A DNA stretch of 64,000 bases from Rhodococcus sp. (in: high G+C Gram-positive bacteria) (GCA_012514505.1 JAAZAD010000512.1:1-64000), one strand, 5' to 3'; positions 1 to 10,436 are shown, counted from the first letter of the stretch. The notes: a model not told the origin generated them from the letters alone. Translations and numbers: made by a program.

Positions 1-1370
1 ACATTGAAGGTGCGGTCGAGGTCCCACAGGGTGAGCCCGTGCTGGGTGACATCGAGGTCGGGGTGGCTGCGGAACTTGTCTTTGACCAGGCGCAGCGGAT
101 CGGTGTCGGCCATCAGGTGACCGCGGTTGCGGTAGGCCGCGATCAGCTCGAGCACGCGCGCGCTCTTGTCGACGCCGCGCTCGCTGATGTCCTTGCGCCA
201 GCGGACCGGCTCGTACGGGATGTGCAGCGAGTGGAAGATCTCGTCGTAGAACTCGTCGCTGATGAGCAGGTGGTGGATCGACTTGAGGAACTCACCCGAC
301 TCCGCGCCCTGAATGATGCGGTGGTCGTAGGTGGAGGTCAGCGTCATGAGCTTGCCGACGCCCATCTCGGCGATCTTCTCGTCGCTCGAGCCCTGGAACT
401 CGGCGGGGTACTCCATCGCGCCGGCGCCGATTATGGCGCCCTGGCCCTTCATCAGGCGGGGGACGGAGTGGACGGTGCCGATGCCGCCGGGGTTGGTGAG
501 CGAAATGGTGACGCCCGCGAAGTCGTCGCCCGTCAGCTTGCCGTCCCGCGCGCGCCGAACGATGTCCTCGTAGGCGCTGTAGAACTGCGTGAAGGTGTGG
601 TTCTGGGTGTTCTTGATTGCCGCGACCACCAACGAGCGCTGGCCGTTCTTGCCGGGCAGGTCGATCGCCAGGCCCAGGTTGGTCTGAGCCGGGGTGACCG
701 CGTTCGGCTTGCCGTCGATCTCCGCGAAGTGACGGTTCATGCCCGGGTAGGCCTTGACGGCCTGGACGATGGCGTAGCCGAGGAGGTGGGTGAACGACAC
801 CTTGCCACCGCGGGTACGGGCCAGATGGTTGTTGATGACCGTCCGGTTGTCGAACATCAGCTTGGCGGGGATCGCCCGCACACTGGTGGCCGTCGGAATG
901 GTCAGCGACGCCGACATGTTCTTCGCGACGGCTGCTGCCGCACCACGCAGAACCTTCGACTCGTCTTCGGCGGGTGCCGCGGCCTTGGCGGAATCAGCCT
1001 GGGCGGAATCGGTCTTGGGTGCGGCTGCCTTCGGTGCAGCAGCAGGCTTGGAAGCAGTTGCCTTGGGCGCGGAGGCGGCGGCCTTCGGCGGTGCGGTTTT
1101 CGGCGGTGCGGCCTTCGGTGCGGAAGCAGCAGGGGCACTGGATGCGGTGCCCGTCGAGTGACCATTGGAAGAGTCAGGGCGCGAAGCCTGACCGTTGGTT
1201 GTACCCTTCACGCCGTTCGGCGCGTCGGTTGTTCCCGCATCAGGGGAGTAGTCCGTCAAGAACTCGTGCCAGCTGGCGTCCACGGACGACGGATCGTCCT
1301 GGAAACGCTGGTACATCTCGTCGACCAACCACTGATTCTGTCCGAACTGGGATGTAGAGCTGCTGCTCAC
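1..1370 (-). CDS. kgd: Multifunctional 2-oxoglutarate decarboxylase / dehydrogenase E1-E2-like (N-terminal part, runs off the left edge)
   Basis: Reverse-strand translation from GTG at 1370 reads [43 protein letters not shown]..., then an Ala/Pro/Lys linker, then an E2-like domain (..[86 protein letters not shown]..). Open to position 1, so absent from the ORF track. Confidence 0.95.
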   Translation of the reverse strand, partial: MSSSSTSQFGQNQWLVDEMYQRFQDDPSSVDASWHEFLTDYSPDAGTTDAPNGVKGTTNGQASRPDSSNGHSTGTASSAPAASAPKAAPPKTAPPKAAASAPKATASKPAAAPKAAAPKTDSAQADSAKAAAPAEDESKVLRGAAAAVAKNMSASLTIPTATSVRAIPAKLMFDNRTVINNHLARTRGGKVSFTHLLGYAIVQAVKAYPGMNRHFAEIDGKPNAVTPAQTNLGLAIDLPGKNGQRSLVVAAIKNTQNHTFTQFYSAYEDIVRRARDGKLTGDDFAGVTISLTNPGGIGTVHSVPRLMKGQGAIIGAGAMEYPAEFQGSSDEKIAEMGVGKLMTLTSTYDHRIIQGAESGEFLKSIHHLLISDEFYDEIFHSLHIPYEPVRWRKDISERGVDKSARVLELIAAYRNRGHLMADTDPLRLVKDKFRSHPDLDVTQHGLTLWDLDRTFN

Positions 1371-1484
1371 GGCAGTTATTCGCCTCGTTTCTATTTCGGT
1401 ACCCGATCAGAGCGCCTATTTACATGAGACCAGTCGCCTGTGTGACGATCAATGTTCGGCACACAGGTGTGATATGCCTCATGG

Positions 1485-4400
1485 TCATCCGATGGGGTCA
1501 CCATCGATGACGGTTCTCGCCCCCGGATTATTCCCTGCCGCGGCCTGGGATGCACACCACAGTCCCGAATAGTGGCCACCGGCGTGTCGAAGCGACGTGT
1601 GAGTGCCCGATTCGACGATGCGTCCCTGATCGATCACGACGATCAGATCGGCTCGAGCTGCGGTGGCAAGACGGTGCGCGACGACAACCGACGTGCGCCT
1701 CGTCGTGACGAGTCGACCGGCGTCGAGAACCGCTCTCTCCGTTGCGGGATCGAGTGTTGCGGTTGCCTCGTCGAGCAGGAGTAGGTCGGGTTCGACGAGC
1801 TCTGCCCGGGCAAGTGCGATGAGCTGTCGCTGACCCGCGGACAGCCCCTGCCCGCGTTCGCCGACGGAGTGACGCATCCCACCTCGTAAGCCCGCGATCG
1901 TGTCGAGGGCGCCGACTGCGCGCGCGGCTCGTTCGATGTCGCTGCGATCGGCCGACGGTCGGCCGTACGCGATGTTGTCGGCGACCGTTCCGGTGAACAG
2001 ATGCGCCTCCTGAGGGACGACACCGAGTCGGCTGCGGTACTGGTGGAGGTCGAAATTGCGTATGTCGTTCCCGTCGACGAGTACGGAGCCCGTCGTCGGG
2101 TCGTAGAACCGGGCCAGGAGTTTGACGATGGTGGACTTGCCGGCGCCGGTCTTGCCGACGAGCGCGACGGTGGCTCCTGCCGGGATGTGCAGCGCGATCT
2201 GCGAGAGTGCGTCACGGTCGGCGCCCGCGTAGCGGAACCCGACGTCGGCGAAGTTCACTTCGCCCCGAAGGTGCCCGTCGATGGGTGTGAGTGCTGCCGC
2301 GCCAACCGTCTCGATGGAGCTGGGGGTGCGCAGCAGGTCGCCGATGCGGCGTAGGCCGACCGAGGCCTGCTGATAGCCGTCGAACACCTGGGACAACTGC
2401 TGGATGGGCCCGAACAGCAGACCCAGGTAGAGCACGAACGCGACCAGCACGCCTGCGCTGATGTCACCGCTGCCGACCTGCCGGGCGCCAACGAACACCA
2501 CGGCGGCCAATGCCAGGTCGGACAGGAACGCGATGAACGGGAAGTACACGGATATCGCACGCTGTGATCGCATTCGGCTGCGGAGATAGCTTTCGGCGCG
2601 CTCGGTGAATCGCCTGGCTGCGTGCTCCTCGCGCCGGTACGCCTGGGCCGAGCGCAGACCTGCGATGTTCTCCTGGAACTCGGCATTGACGATCGAGATC
2701 CGCTCACGCGAGACCGTGTAGGCCGTCGACGAGATGCGTCGGAAGATCAGGGTGGCTACCGCGAGGGGAGGGATGACAGCGAGTGCGACCAGCGCCAGCG
2801 TGACATCGGTGACCAGGAGTGCGATGGCGACACCGACCAAGGTCAGGACACTGACCACTGCGGTCGACATCCCGGTTTGGATGAATGTCGACAATGCGTC
2901 GACGTCGGTGGTCATGCGGGTCATGATTCGGCCCGAGAGTTCGCGTTCGTAGTAGTCGAGCCCGAGCCGTTGGAGGTGGGCGTAGCTGCGAACCCGCAGG
3001 CCGAACAGGACACGTTCACCGGTTCGTGCGGTGAGCACCGTCATCACGGCGACGATCAGCCAGTCCACGGCGACGAGTGCGACCCCTCCGATCGCGGCCC
3101 ACCACAGCGTGGAGACCTGCCCGGTCAGTATCCCGTGGTCGATCGCATATCGAACGATCGACGGGAAGGCGATCGTGGCGAGGGAGTCGAGTGCCAGACA
3201 GACGACGACCGTCGCCAGCAGTGCCCGCACGGGACGCAGGATGCGCGCGAGCCGGAAATTCGGTTCCGGCGTGCGCAGTGCGGACGAATCCCCCGGAGGG
3301 ATCTCGTCGGCGGGAGGAAGAGCACGCACCGCCGCTTCGACTTCCGGAGTCGGCGCCACCGCACCCAGTGCGCCCGCGATGTGCCCCGCACCTCCTGCGG
3401 CTGCCGTGGTGGAGGGCTGCACCGAATTGTCGGCGTCGTCTGTGTCCGGCCAGAGATCCGTTTCGCCGGGCTCGTCACGATCATCGTCGGTGGCGCGCGG
3501 AGTCGGGTGCGGTTCCTCCTTGCCGAGTTCGTCTTCCACGTCAGCGAACAGTTGCCGGAACAGCGGGCAGCGCTCGTCGAGTTCGTCGATCGTGCCCTCG
3601 TCGACGATGCGGCCGTCGTCGAGGACGGCGACCCGGTCGGCGAGGGAGAGGGTGGACCGGCGATGAGCGAGGACCAGCGTGGTTCGGCGGTGACCGGATC
3701 GGAGTATCTCGAAGATCGCCGCCTCTGTGGTGGCGTCGACGGCGGAGGTGGCGTCGTCGAGGATCAGCACACGTGGGTCGGTGAGCAGAGCCCGTGCCAA
3801 AGCGATCCTTTGACGCTGCCCGCCGGACAGGGTCAGGCCACGCTCTCCGACGACGGTGTCGTAGCTGTCCTCGAGTGTGCTGATGAAGTCGTCGGCCTGC
3901 GCCATCTGCGCGGCGACCCGAATCTCCTCGGCGGTGGCGTCCGGTCGGCCGAGTGAGATGTTGGCTGCCACCGAATCCGAGAAGAGGAAGGGTTCGTCGA
4001 ACACGAGGGACACGGCACCGCGCAGATCACTCGCTCGTAGGTGAGCGATGTCGGTGGTCGCCTCGGCGGAGTCGAGCGAGATGGCGCCGGCGTCGGGTGC
4101 GTAGAAGCGGGGGAGCAGCAAGGACAGCGCGGTCTTGCCGGAGCCGGACGGCCCCACGACCGCTACTGTCTCGCCTGGAGCGACCTGCAGGTCGAGTCCG
4201 CTCAGAATCTTTCGATCTGGTTCGAAACCGAAGTCGACGCCGCGCAGGGTCACGCCGAGCGGTCCGTCGGGCAGCGGCGACGGATGAGGCGGGTCGTCCA
4301 CGTCGGGTTCGGTGTCGATCACGTCGTAGACCCGCTCGACGGCGGCCCTCGACAACTGTGCGAGCACGACCACCGACGACAGCTGGCGGGTCAGCGCAGC

Positions 4401-5318
4401 CATTGCCGTGACGTACGTGGCGAAGGCGAGGAACGTGCCCACGGTGATCGAACCGTGCATTGTGAGCAGACCACCGAACAGGATGACACCCACCAGGCCC
4501 AGTTGAGGCAGGCCGGCGATGGTCGGGGCGAATCGGGAATTGATGCGGGCGGTGCGGAGCCTGTGCGCGTACAGGGTGCGGCTGTGTCGTTCGAGTTGGT
4601 CGACGGCTCGCGCTTCTTGACCGAAGCCTTTGACGACGCGAACTCCGGTGACCGTTTCCTCGACATGTTGCGCCAGATCGGCGGCGCTCTGCTGGGCTGC
4701 CCAGGTGGCGGCGAAGAGCTTGGGCCTGGTGGTGGCCACGACGTATGCCACAGCGGGCGCGACCACCAGTGCGACGAGTGTGAGGAGGGGCGACAGCCAC
4801 ACCATGACCACCAGTGCGAGGATCAGTTGGAGCAGCGCGCCGATCGACATCGGCACCATGGCGAGCAGTCCCTGTACCAACTGAAGGTCGGTGATGGATC
4901 GGGAGACGACCTGCCCGGTGCGGATCTCGTCCTGCTTGCGGCCGTCGAGGCGCTGCAGCGAGCCCAGTAGTCGCAGCCGAAGAGCGTGTTGGACATCGAG
5001 CGACAACCGGCCGGCCAGCATGCGACGTCCGTACTGACACGCGAACCGGACGAGCGCGAGAACCGCGATGGCCCCTGCCGCTGCCGCCACCGTATTGCCC
5101 GGATCGCCGGAGGTAGCGGCATCGACGGCGATCTTGGTGAGAACCGGGAACGAGATGTCGATGACCGCCGCGATCACCGTGACGGTCAGGACCCCGATCA
5201 CGACACGGCGGTACACCCAGCACTCGTGTACCAACCGTCGAATCCAGCCCGACTCCGTCGCCGGCGGACTGGGGGTACCGGGCGCTTCGAGGCCCGGGGT
5301 CGCGGTCTGCTGGATCAT
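1485..5318 (-). CDS. ABC exporter, two half-transporters (TMD-NBD-TMD-NBD) fused in one 1277-aa polypeptide
   Basis: Two ABC_membrane and two ATPase regions: GPSGSGKTAL/LSGGQRQR/VLILDDATSAVD and GKTGAGKSTI/LSAGQRQL/LLLLDEATATLD. Resembles mycobacterial Rv1273c/Rv1272c-type proteins. Confidence 0.93.
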   Translation of the reverse strand: MIQQTATPGLEAPGTPSPPATESGWIRRLVHECWVYRRVVIGVLTVTVIAAVIDISFPVLTKIAVDAATSGDPGNTVAAAAGAIAVLALVRFACQYGRRMLAGRLSLDVQHALRLRLLGSLQRLDGRKQDEIRTGQVVSRSITDLQLVQGLLAMVPMSIGALLQLILALVVMVWLSPLLTLVALVVAPAVAYVVATTRPKLFAATWAAQQSAADLAQHVEETVTGVRVVKGFGQEARAVDQLERHSRTLYAHRLRTARINSRFAPTIAGLPQLGLVGVILFGGLLTMHGSITVGTFLAFATYVTAMAALTRQLSSVVVLAQLSRAAVERVYDVIDTEPDVDDPPHPSPLPDGPLGVTLRGVDFGFEPDRKILSGLDLQVAPGETVAVVGPSGSGKTALSLLLPRFYAPDAGAISLDSAEATTDIAHLRASDLRGAVSLVFDEPFLFSDSVAANISLGRPDATAEEIRVAAQMAQADDFISTLEDSYDTVVGERGLTLSGGQRQRIALARALLTDPRVLILDDATSAVDATTEAAIFEILRSGHRRTTLVLAHRRSTLSLADRVAVLDDGRIVDEGTIDELDERCPLFRQLFADVEDELGKEEPHPTPRATDDDRDEPGETDLWPDTDDADNSVQPSTTAAAGGAGHIAGALGAVAPTPEVEAAVRALPPADEIPPGDSSALRTPEPNFRLARILRPVRALLATVVVCLALDSLATIAFPSIVRYAIDHGILTGQVSTLWWAAIGGVALVAVDWLIVAVMTVLTARTGERVLFGLRVRSYAHLQRLGLDYYERELSGRIMTRMTTDVDALSTFIQTGMSTAVVSVLTLVGVAIALLVTDVTLALVALAVIPPLAVATLIFRRISSTAYTVSRERISIVNAEFQENIAGLRSAQAYRREEHAARRFTERAESYLRSRMRSQRAISVYFPFIAFLSDLALAAVVFVGARQVGSGDISAGVLVAFVLYLGLLFGPIQQLSQVFDGYQQASVGLRRIGDLLRTPSSIETVGAAALTPIDGHLRGEVNFADVGFRYAGADRDALSQIALHIPAGATVALVGKTGAGKSTIVKLLARFYDPTTGSVLVDGNDIRNFDLHQYRSRLGVVPQEAHLFTGTVADNIAYGRPSADRSDIERAARAVGALDTIAGLRGGMRHSVGERGQGLSAGQRQLIALARAELVEPDLLLLDEATATLDPATERAVLDAGRLVTTRRTSVVVAHRLATAARADLIVVIDQGRIVESGTHTSLRHAGGHYSGLWCASQAAAGNNPGARTVIDGDPIG

Positions 5319-5381
5319 CGCGTCCCACGTTAGACGCGCCGGCCGACACCCGGCTCCGGGCCCCGGAGCGCGAGGTCCCGG

Positions 5382-6155
5382 TCAGTCCTCGATATCGCGC
5401 CGTCTGGTGAGCACCCATCCCGCCACGGCGATCACGATCGCCCACAACATCATGGCGACCACGCCGACGGTCCACGACGGTAGAGATTCGAGGGGATCGG
5501 GGTTGGCGGCGTTGACGATCGCCCCGGCGGTCGCGGAGACGGGCAGGACACGTCCGATTCCGTCGGCCCCGATAGCACCGAGAATGAACCGGACGATCAA
5601 TTCTCCGAGCGTGTACCAGGCCAGGATGCCGATCGCGCCGATCGTCGCCGAACGGGTGAGCAGGGTGAGACCGTTGCCGATCAGCGACCACGCGACGGCC
5701 GCCAGCAGTGCAGAACCCAAATGGGCGAACAGGGATCCGTCGATGTGGAAATCGTCTCCACCGAACGCGAGCAACACCGGAAGTGCGGCGATCTCGATGA
5801 CGAGGCACAGTGCGAGTGCAAAGCCCACGGTCACGATCAGCTTCGACCCGATCACCACGTCGCGGTGCTGGGCAGTCAGGAAGCTGGTCGTCAGGGTCCG
5901 GTGACGCAGTTCGCTACCGACGATCAGTGCGCCGAACAGCCCCGAGAACAGCGCGGCCAGGGCAAGCGGCGCGGCCAGTGCAGTGATGGTGGCGTAGCGA
6001 TCGCTCGCGGCCAATTCGTCGGCCCGGAAGGCGCGCATGAGCGGAAAGGCGATTGCCGCCGCGAACATGCCGAGGAGAATCGGCACCAGTGCGACCAAAC
6101 CCGATTCTCGTATGCCGATGACCTTTCGGTATTCCGACTTCAGGGCGCCGGTCAT
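5382..6155 (-). CDS. ABC-2 type permease subunit
   Basis: MTGALKSEYRKVIGIRESGLVALVPILLG..., multiple TM segments. Start at 6155 overlaps the upstream ATPase stop by 4 bp. Confidence 0.8.
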   Translation of the reverse strand: MTGALKSEYRKVIGIRESGLVALVPILLGMFAAAIAFPLMRAFRADELAASDRYATITALAAPLALAALFSGLFGALIVGSELRHRTLTTSFLTAQHRDVVIGSKLIVTVGFALALCLVIEIAALPVLLAFGGDDFHIDGSLFAHLGSALLAAVAWSLIGNGLTLLTRSATIGAIGILAWYTLGELIVRFILGAIGADGIGRVLPVSATAGAIVNAANPDPLESLPSWTVGVVAMMLWAIVIAVAGWVLTRRRDIED

Positions 6156-7339
6156 CGGGGTCCTCCCATGCCTTGCGGGTGCTGGTGGGGTGGGTACCGG
6201 TTGGGTGGCTGCTGGTGGGGTGGGTAGTGATTCGGGTACCCGGGCGGCGGTTGGATCTGATTCGCCGGCGGCGGTGGGGGCGTCGGCCAACCGAAAGCGG
6301 GGACACCGTACCCAGCCGGGGAAGCAGCGCTGGCTCCTGCGACGAAATGTCCCGAGGCGATCTGCAGGTACAACTGATCCAGGTCGATCCGGTCACGCAC
6401 GACGTTGTACACGGTGACGCCGGTGGCCTGGGCGCTGGCGCGGACGGCGTCGTCCGGTGCGCCGCCCACCGCGAGTCTGCCGTCTGCCAGCGATCGGGCG
6501 TCGATGTATCCGCGGGCCGCGAGACCGGTTGCCAGGGCAGCCGGTGCGGAGCAGGCGATCACGAGCCGGTCCTGCTGTGCCCGGCGGAGGTCGTCGAAGC
6601 TCCCCTGGAAGGCGAGGCTTCCTTGGCTGAGGACCACCACATGGTCGACGAGATCCTGGACGTCGTGCAGGCGCGGGCTGGAGACGAGGACGCTGCCGCC
6701 TGCGGCAGCGAAGTTCTGCAGGAAGGCGCGCAGCCAGGCTCGGTCGTCGAGGGTGAAGCCGTCTCTCGGCCTGTCGGTGAACAGTTCGTCCAGGATGAGG
6801 ATGTGCGGATCACCCAGGAGTGCGGTCGCGATCGCCAGTCTCAGCCGGCTGCCCGGCGACAGTGTTTCGGCTCGATGGTGTGCAGACTCGGCCAGACCCA
6901 CTTCCGCGAGTACCTGGACTGCCCGATCGTCGGGTACATCGATCGCCGCCGTGTAGATCAACAGGTGTGTCAGTGCAGTGCGGTGGGGGTGCAGGCTCTG
7001 CAGATCGAGTACGGCACCGACCGTGCGGGCTGGGCGCGTGAGTTGTCCGAACGGCAGCCCGTTCACAGTGGCCTCGCCCGATGTCGGTTTCACGAGGCCC
7101 AGAATCGTGCGGAGTACGGTCGTTTTGCCGGACTCCGGGTGGCCGAGGAGCCCGGTGATCGAACCGCGGCGGACCTGGAACGTCACGTCTGTCAACGCGG
7201 GTACGTCTTTGTAGTCCTTCGACACGTGGCTTACCGCGACGGGCGGTGCGACGGTGCCGTTACCCGGTGTGGCCGGACCGGTCGGTGCGGTCACAGTGCG
7301 TGCCCTCTCCTCGTTACGGCAATTCCTGCCCTGCGACAT
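6152..7339 (-). CDS. ABC transporter ATP-binding protein with Pro-rich C-terminal tail
   Basis: VSHVSKDYKDVPALTDVTFQVRRGSITGLLGHPESGKTTVLRTILGLVKPTSG...ILILDELFTDRP. Tail ..PPPPPANQIQPPPGYPNHYPPHQQPPNRYPPHQHPQGMGGPR. The 813-aa track ORF over-extends upstream. Confidence 0.85.
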   Translation of the reverse strand: MSQGRNCRNEERARTVTAPTGPATPGNGTVAPPVAVSHVSKDYKDVPALTDVTFQVRRGSITGLLGHPESGKTTVLRTILGLVKPTSGEATVNGLPFGQLTRPARTVGAVLDLQSLHPHRTALTHLLIYTAAIDVPDDRAVQVLAEVGLAESAHHRAETLSPGSRLRLAIATALLGDPHILILDELFTDRPRDGFTLDDRAWLRAFLQNFAAAGGSVLVSSPRLHDVQDLVDHVVVLSQGSLAFQGSFDDLRRAQQDRLVIACSAPAALATGLAARGYIDARSLADGRLAVGGAPDDAVRASAQATGVTVYNVVRDRIDLDQLYLQIASGHFVAGASAASPAGYGVPAFGWPTPPPPPANQIQPPPGYPNHYPPHQQPPNRYPPHQHPQGMGGPR

Positions 7340-7411
7340 TACTTCACCCGGTTTCGGGACACGGTCGCCTGCGGCGGGGCATGCTGGATGTACTCCGATT
7401 GGGGAAACGAC

Positions 7412-8794
7412 ATGACAGAAAAACGTCACAGTTCCGGCGCGCACCTGACGCCCGCGTACACGGGTCGTATGGCGGTGGATCCGTTCCCGGCATTGCAACT
7501 TCCGGAGACCCCCACCGACCCCGAGGCCGCATACCGGTTCATTCACGACGAGTTGATGCTGGACGGCAGTTCGCGTCTGAATCTGGCGACGTTCGTGACC
7601 ACGTGGATGGATCCGCAGGCCGACAAGTTGATGGCCGAGACGTTCGACAAGAACATGATCGACAAGGACGAGTATCCGGCGACCGCGGCGATCGAGGCGC
7701 GGTGTGTGGCGATGGTCGCCGACCTGTTCCATGCGCCGGGCCTGTCCGCCACGGACTCGGCGAGTGCGACGGGCGTATCCACCATCGGGTCCAGTGAGGC
7801 GGTGATGCTCGCCGGGCTGGCGATGAAATGGCGGTGGCGCGCCGCCCGCGAGGCGGCGAGCGCGGACACCAGCCGTCCGAATCTGGTGCTCGGCAGCAAT
7901 GTTCAGGTGGTGTGGGAGAAGTTCTGTCGCTACTTCGACGTCGAAGCGAAATATCTGCCGGTGGAGCCCGGCCGGTACGTGATCACCCCGGAGCAGGTAC
8001 GCGAAGCGGTGGACGGGAACACGATCGGTGTGGTGGCCATCGTGGGCACGACCTACACCGGCGAATTCGAGCCGGTCACGGAGATCGCCGAGGCACTCGA
8101 CAGCATGGCCGCAGCGGGTGGCCCGGACGTACCCATACACGTCGATGCGGCGAGCGGCGGATTTGTCGCACCGTTTCTGCACCCCGATCTGAAGTGGGAC
8201 TTCCGGGTGCCACGGGTCGTGTCGATCAACGTGAGTGGGCACAAGTACGGCCTCACCTATCCGGGGATCGGTTTCGCAGTGTGGCGCAGTGCCGAATACC
8301 TCCCCGAGGGATTGGTGTTCCACGTCAACTACCTGGGCGGTGACATGCCGACGTTCACGCTGAACTTTTCCAGGCCCGGCAACCAGGTGGTCGGCCAGTA
8401 TTACAACTTCTTGCGCCTGGGTCGTGGCGGGTATCTCGCCGTCATGGAAACCTTGCGTGACACAGCGGTTCGGGTGAGTACCCGGTTGTCGAAACTCGAG
8501 GCGGTGAAGGTGATCACCGACGGCAGCGCGATTCCTGTGGTGGCCTTCGAGCTTGCCGGTGACCCAGGCTTCACGGTGTTCGACGTCTCCCACGAGCTGC
8601 GCGCGCGGGGCTGGCAGGTCCCTGCGTACACCATGCCCCCTGACGCGGAGAGCGTCGCAGTCCTGCGCATCGTCGTCAGGGAAGGCTTCAGCGCAGACCT
8701 GGGGCGCTCACTGTGCGAGGCGATCGAGACCGTGTGCGCCGACCTACGAAAGAAGGGTGGCGGCCACTCCGAGGCCGAGCACTTCGCGCACTGA
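7412..8794 (+). CDS. gadB: Glutamate decarboxylase (PLP-dependent)
   Basis: MTEKRHSSGAHLTPAYTGRMAVDPFPALQLPETPT...; PLP Lys motif SINVSGHKYGLTYPGIGF; ATG at 7412 in frame with the stop at 8794. Confidence 0.95.
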   Translation: MTEKRHSSGAHLTPAYTGRMAVDPFPALQLPETPTDPEAAYRFIHDELMLDGSSRLNLATFVTTWMDPQADKLMAETFDKNMIDKDEYPATAAIEARCVAMVADLFHAPGLSATDSASATGVSTIGSSEAVMLAGLAMKWRWRAAREAASADTSRPNLVLGSNVQVVWEKFCRYFDVEAKYLPVEPGRYVITPEQVREAVDGNTIGVVAIVGTTYTGEFEPVTEIAEALDSMAAAGGPDVPIHVDAASGGFVAPFLHPDLKWDFRVPRVVSINVSGHKYGLTYPGIGFAVWRSAEYLPEGLVFHVNYLGGDMPTFTLNFSRPGNQVVGQYYNFLRLGRGGYLAVMETLRDTAVRVSTRLSKLEAVKVITDGSAIPVVAFELAGDPGFTVFDVSHELRARGWQVPAYTMPPDAESVAVLRIVVREGFSADLGRSLCEAIETVCADLRKKGGGHSEAEHFAH

Positions 8795-8837
8795 GGTGGG
8801 CAGCTCGTTGGTGGGCGGCTCTGTTGGTGGGCGGCGC

Positions 8838-9557
8838 TCAGCTTGTGATGACGCCCGGATCGCCTTCCATGTCGATGACCAACGGGAACTGTGCGGGCGG
8901 CCGGCCGAAGGCGGCGCGAGCGTTCTTGATGACGCCCTTGCCGATCGCGCGGTTGCCGGCTCCACCGATGGCGGCTCCGATGCCTGCGGGAACGAGCTTC
9001 CCCAGTACCAAGGCGCTACGTTTCGCCGCGTACTTGGTGATCCATTTGCGCACCAGGGTGCTGTTCATGCCCCGCAACGTCCCGCCGGGTATGCGTGAGG
9101 TGATGGCCGTGCTCCAATTCTTCGCGGCCACTCCGGTTGCCTTCTCGACGATCTCCATTCCGGATTCTCCGAGTGCCACGGCCAGGACGAGCGCACGCCG
9201 CTGCTGGTGATCGGCGGGGGAGATGCCGTGTACTTCGGCGATGGCAAGGCTCAGCAGTGCGGAGGCTTCCAGGAAGAAGGCGGATTCTGCGCCGACCGCA
9301 GCCAGCGACGCGACGGTGCCCACCCCGGGGATGGCGGCAGCCGCCCCGACCGCGCCTCCGCTACCGGTGACCGCGTTCAGGAACATGTTTTCCATGCGCT
9401 CGATGATCTGGGCAGGGGACTCGTCGGGGTGCGCGCTGCGTACGTAGTTCACGTACTTTGCGACGGCGGGCGCCTGCAGACGGCTGCCGTTGTCCAGGAC
9501 GGAAACGAGGATCTTCTCGATACGTCCGTCGGGCGCCTGATCATGCTTGCCGGCCAT
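8838..9557 (-). CDS. Conserved hypothetical protein with Gly/Ala-rich hydrophobic segments (EcsC-like?)
   Basis: MAGKHDQAPDGRIEKILVSVLDNGSRLQAPAVAKYVNYVRSAHPDESPAQIIERMENMFLNAVTGSGGAVGAAAAIPGVGTVASLAAVGAESAFFLEASALLSLAIAEVHG... Confidence 0.7.
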   Translation of the reverse strand: MAGKHDQAPDGRIEKILVSVLDNGSRLQAPAVAKYVNYVRSAHPDESPAQIIERMENMFLNAVTGSGGAVGAAAAIPGVGTVASLAAVGAESAFFLEASALLSLAIAEVHGISPADHQQRRALVLAVALGESGMEIVEKATGVAAKNWSTAITSRIPGGTLRGMNSTLVRKWITKYAAKRSALVLGKLVPAGIGAAIGGAGNRAIGKGVIKNARAAFGRPPAQFPLVIDMEGDPGVITS

Positions 9558-9614
9558 CGCTGCTCCCATCGCGGGTTGTGTATGCGGTATCGACTGTAGG
9601 CGAAACCTCCTAGG

Positions 9615-10436
9615 GTGGATGGTGTGCAGGCCGAGCGCGGTATATCGGACGGCGTCAGCGCGGCGCCTACCCCTGGGCTGCGTGGGTTCGTGCACTCCTA
9701 CGACGGCTACCGGCTGATCGGGTTCGAACCAGGTGTTCATCTCGGATTGCCGTCGCCCTATCTCACTGTCGTGCTGACCCTGGACGGGCCGCTGACGGTC
9801 AATCGCGCGAGCGGAAGCGGAAGTTTCGAAACGTTGGCCGGTGGCATCTCCATGGCCGCCGTATCGCTTCCGCACAACGGTAATCAGCACGGAGTTCAGA
9901 TCTCACTGACTCCGCTGGGTGCGCGAACGCTCCTCGGGATGCCGACCGCCGAACTCGGTGATCAGGTGGTGGATCTGTACGACGTCATCGGATCCGACGC
10001 AACCGAACTGCACGAACGAATATCGGACGAACCGACGTGGTCGGGACGTTTCGCCATCTGCGACGAGGTGCTCGCTCGCCGCTCCGCCGACATCGAGGTC
10101 GAGCCCGATGTGCGCCGCGCGTGGGGACGGCTCGTTTCGGACGGAGCTGCCAGGGTCTCCGAGGTGGCGGAAGAGATCGGGTGGAGTCGGCGGCGCCTGG
10201 CGACCAGATTCTGGGCGGAATACGGTGTGTCGCCCAAGGACGCTGTGCGGCTCGGCCGGTTCCATGAGGCGCACCGGCTGCTTCGTCACCCGCGCATTCC
10301 GACGTTGGCCGATATCGCCGGTAGCTGCGGGTACTACGACCAGGCACATATGGCCAAGGATTGGCGTGACATGGCCGGTATGGCGCCGTCGGAGTGGAGG
10401 CGGTCGGACGCCCTCGCTGTCGCCCAGGATTCATAG
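9615..10436 (+). CDS. AraC family transcriptional regulator
   Basis: C-terminal HTH (VSEVAEEIGWSRRRLATRFWAEYGVSPKDAVRLGRFHEAHRLLRHPRIPTLADIAGSCGYYDQAHMAKDWRDMAGMAPSEWRR). GTG start. Confidence 0.9.
   Translation: MDGVQAERGISDGVSAAPTPGLRGFVHSYDGYRLIGFEPGVHLGLPSPYLTVVLTLDGPLTVNRASGSGSFETLAGGISMAAVSLPHNGNQHGVQISLTPLGARTLLGMPTAELGDQVVDLYDVIGSDATELHERISDEPTWSGRFAICDEVLARRSADIEVEPDVRRAWGRLVSDGAARVSEVAEEIGWSRRRLATRFWAEYGVSPKDAVRLGRFHEAHRLLRHPRIPTLADIAGSCGYYDQAHMAKDWRDMAGMAPSEWRRSDALAVAQDS

Noticed and set aside
960-1140. Ala/Pro/Lys-rich low-complexity stretch in kgd
   Set aside because: Expected flexible linker between N-terminal and E2-like domains of this enzyme family.
2622-3956. Long + strand ORF (444 aa) opposite the fused ABC exporter
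   Set aside because: Antisense shadow of a well-supported CDS in high-GC DNA; low-complexity translation, no domain.
4027-5808. 593-aa minus ORF in another frame of the ABC exporter
   Set aside because: Arg-rich out-of-frame translation typical of GC-rich shadow ORFs.
6173-7411. 5' half of the 873-aa + ORF ending with glutamate decarboxylase
   Set aside because: The N-terminal part is antisense to the ABC ATPase; real GAD homology begins at MTEKRHSSG (7412).
7340-8593. N-terminal half of the 813-aa minus ORF ending with the ABC ATPase
   Set aside because: Antisense to gadB; ATPase homology begins after 7339.
8800-8835. Repeated GTTGGTGGGCGGC after gadB
   Set aside because: Short G-rich direct repeat in a convergent intergenic gap, common in high-GC genomes; no clear stem or function.
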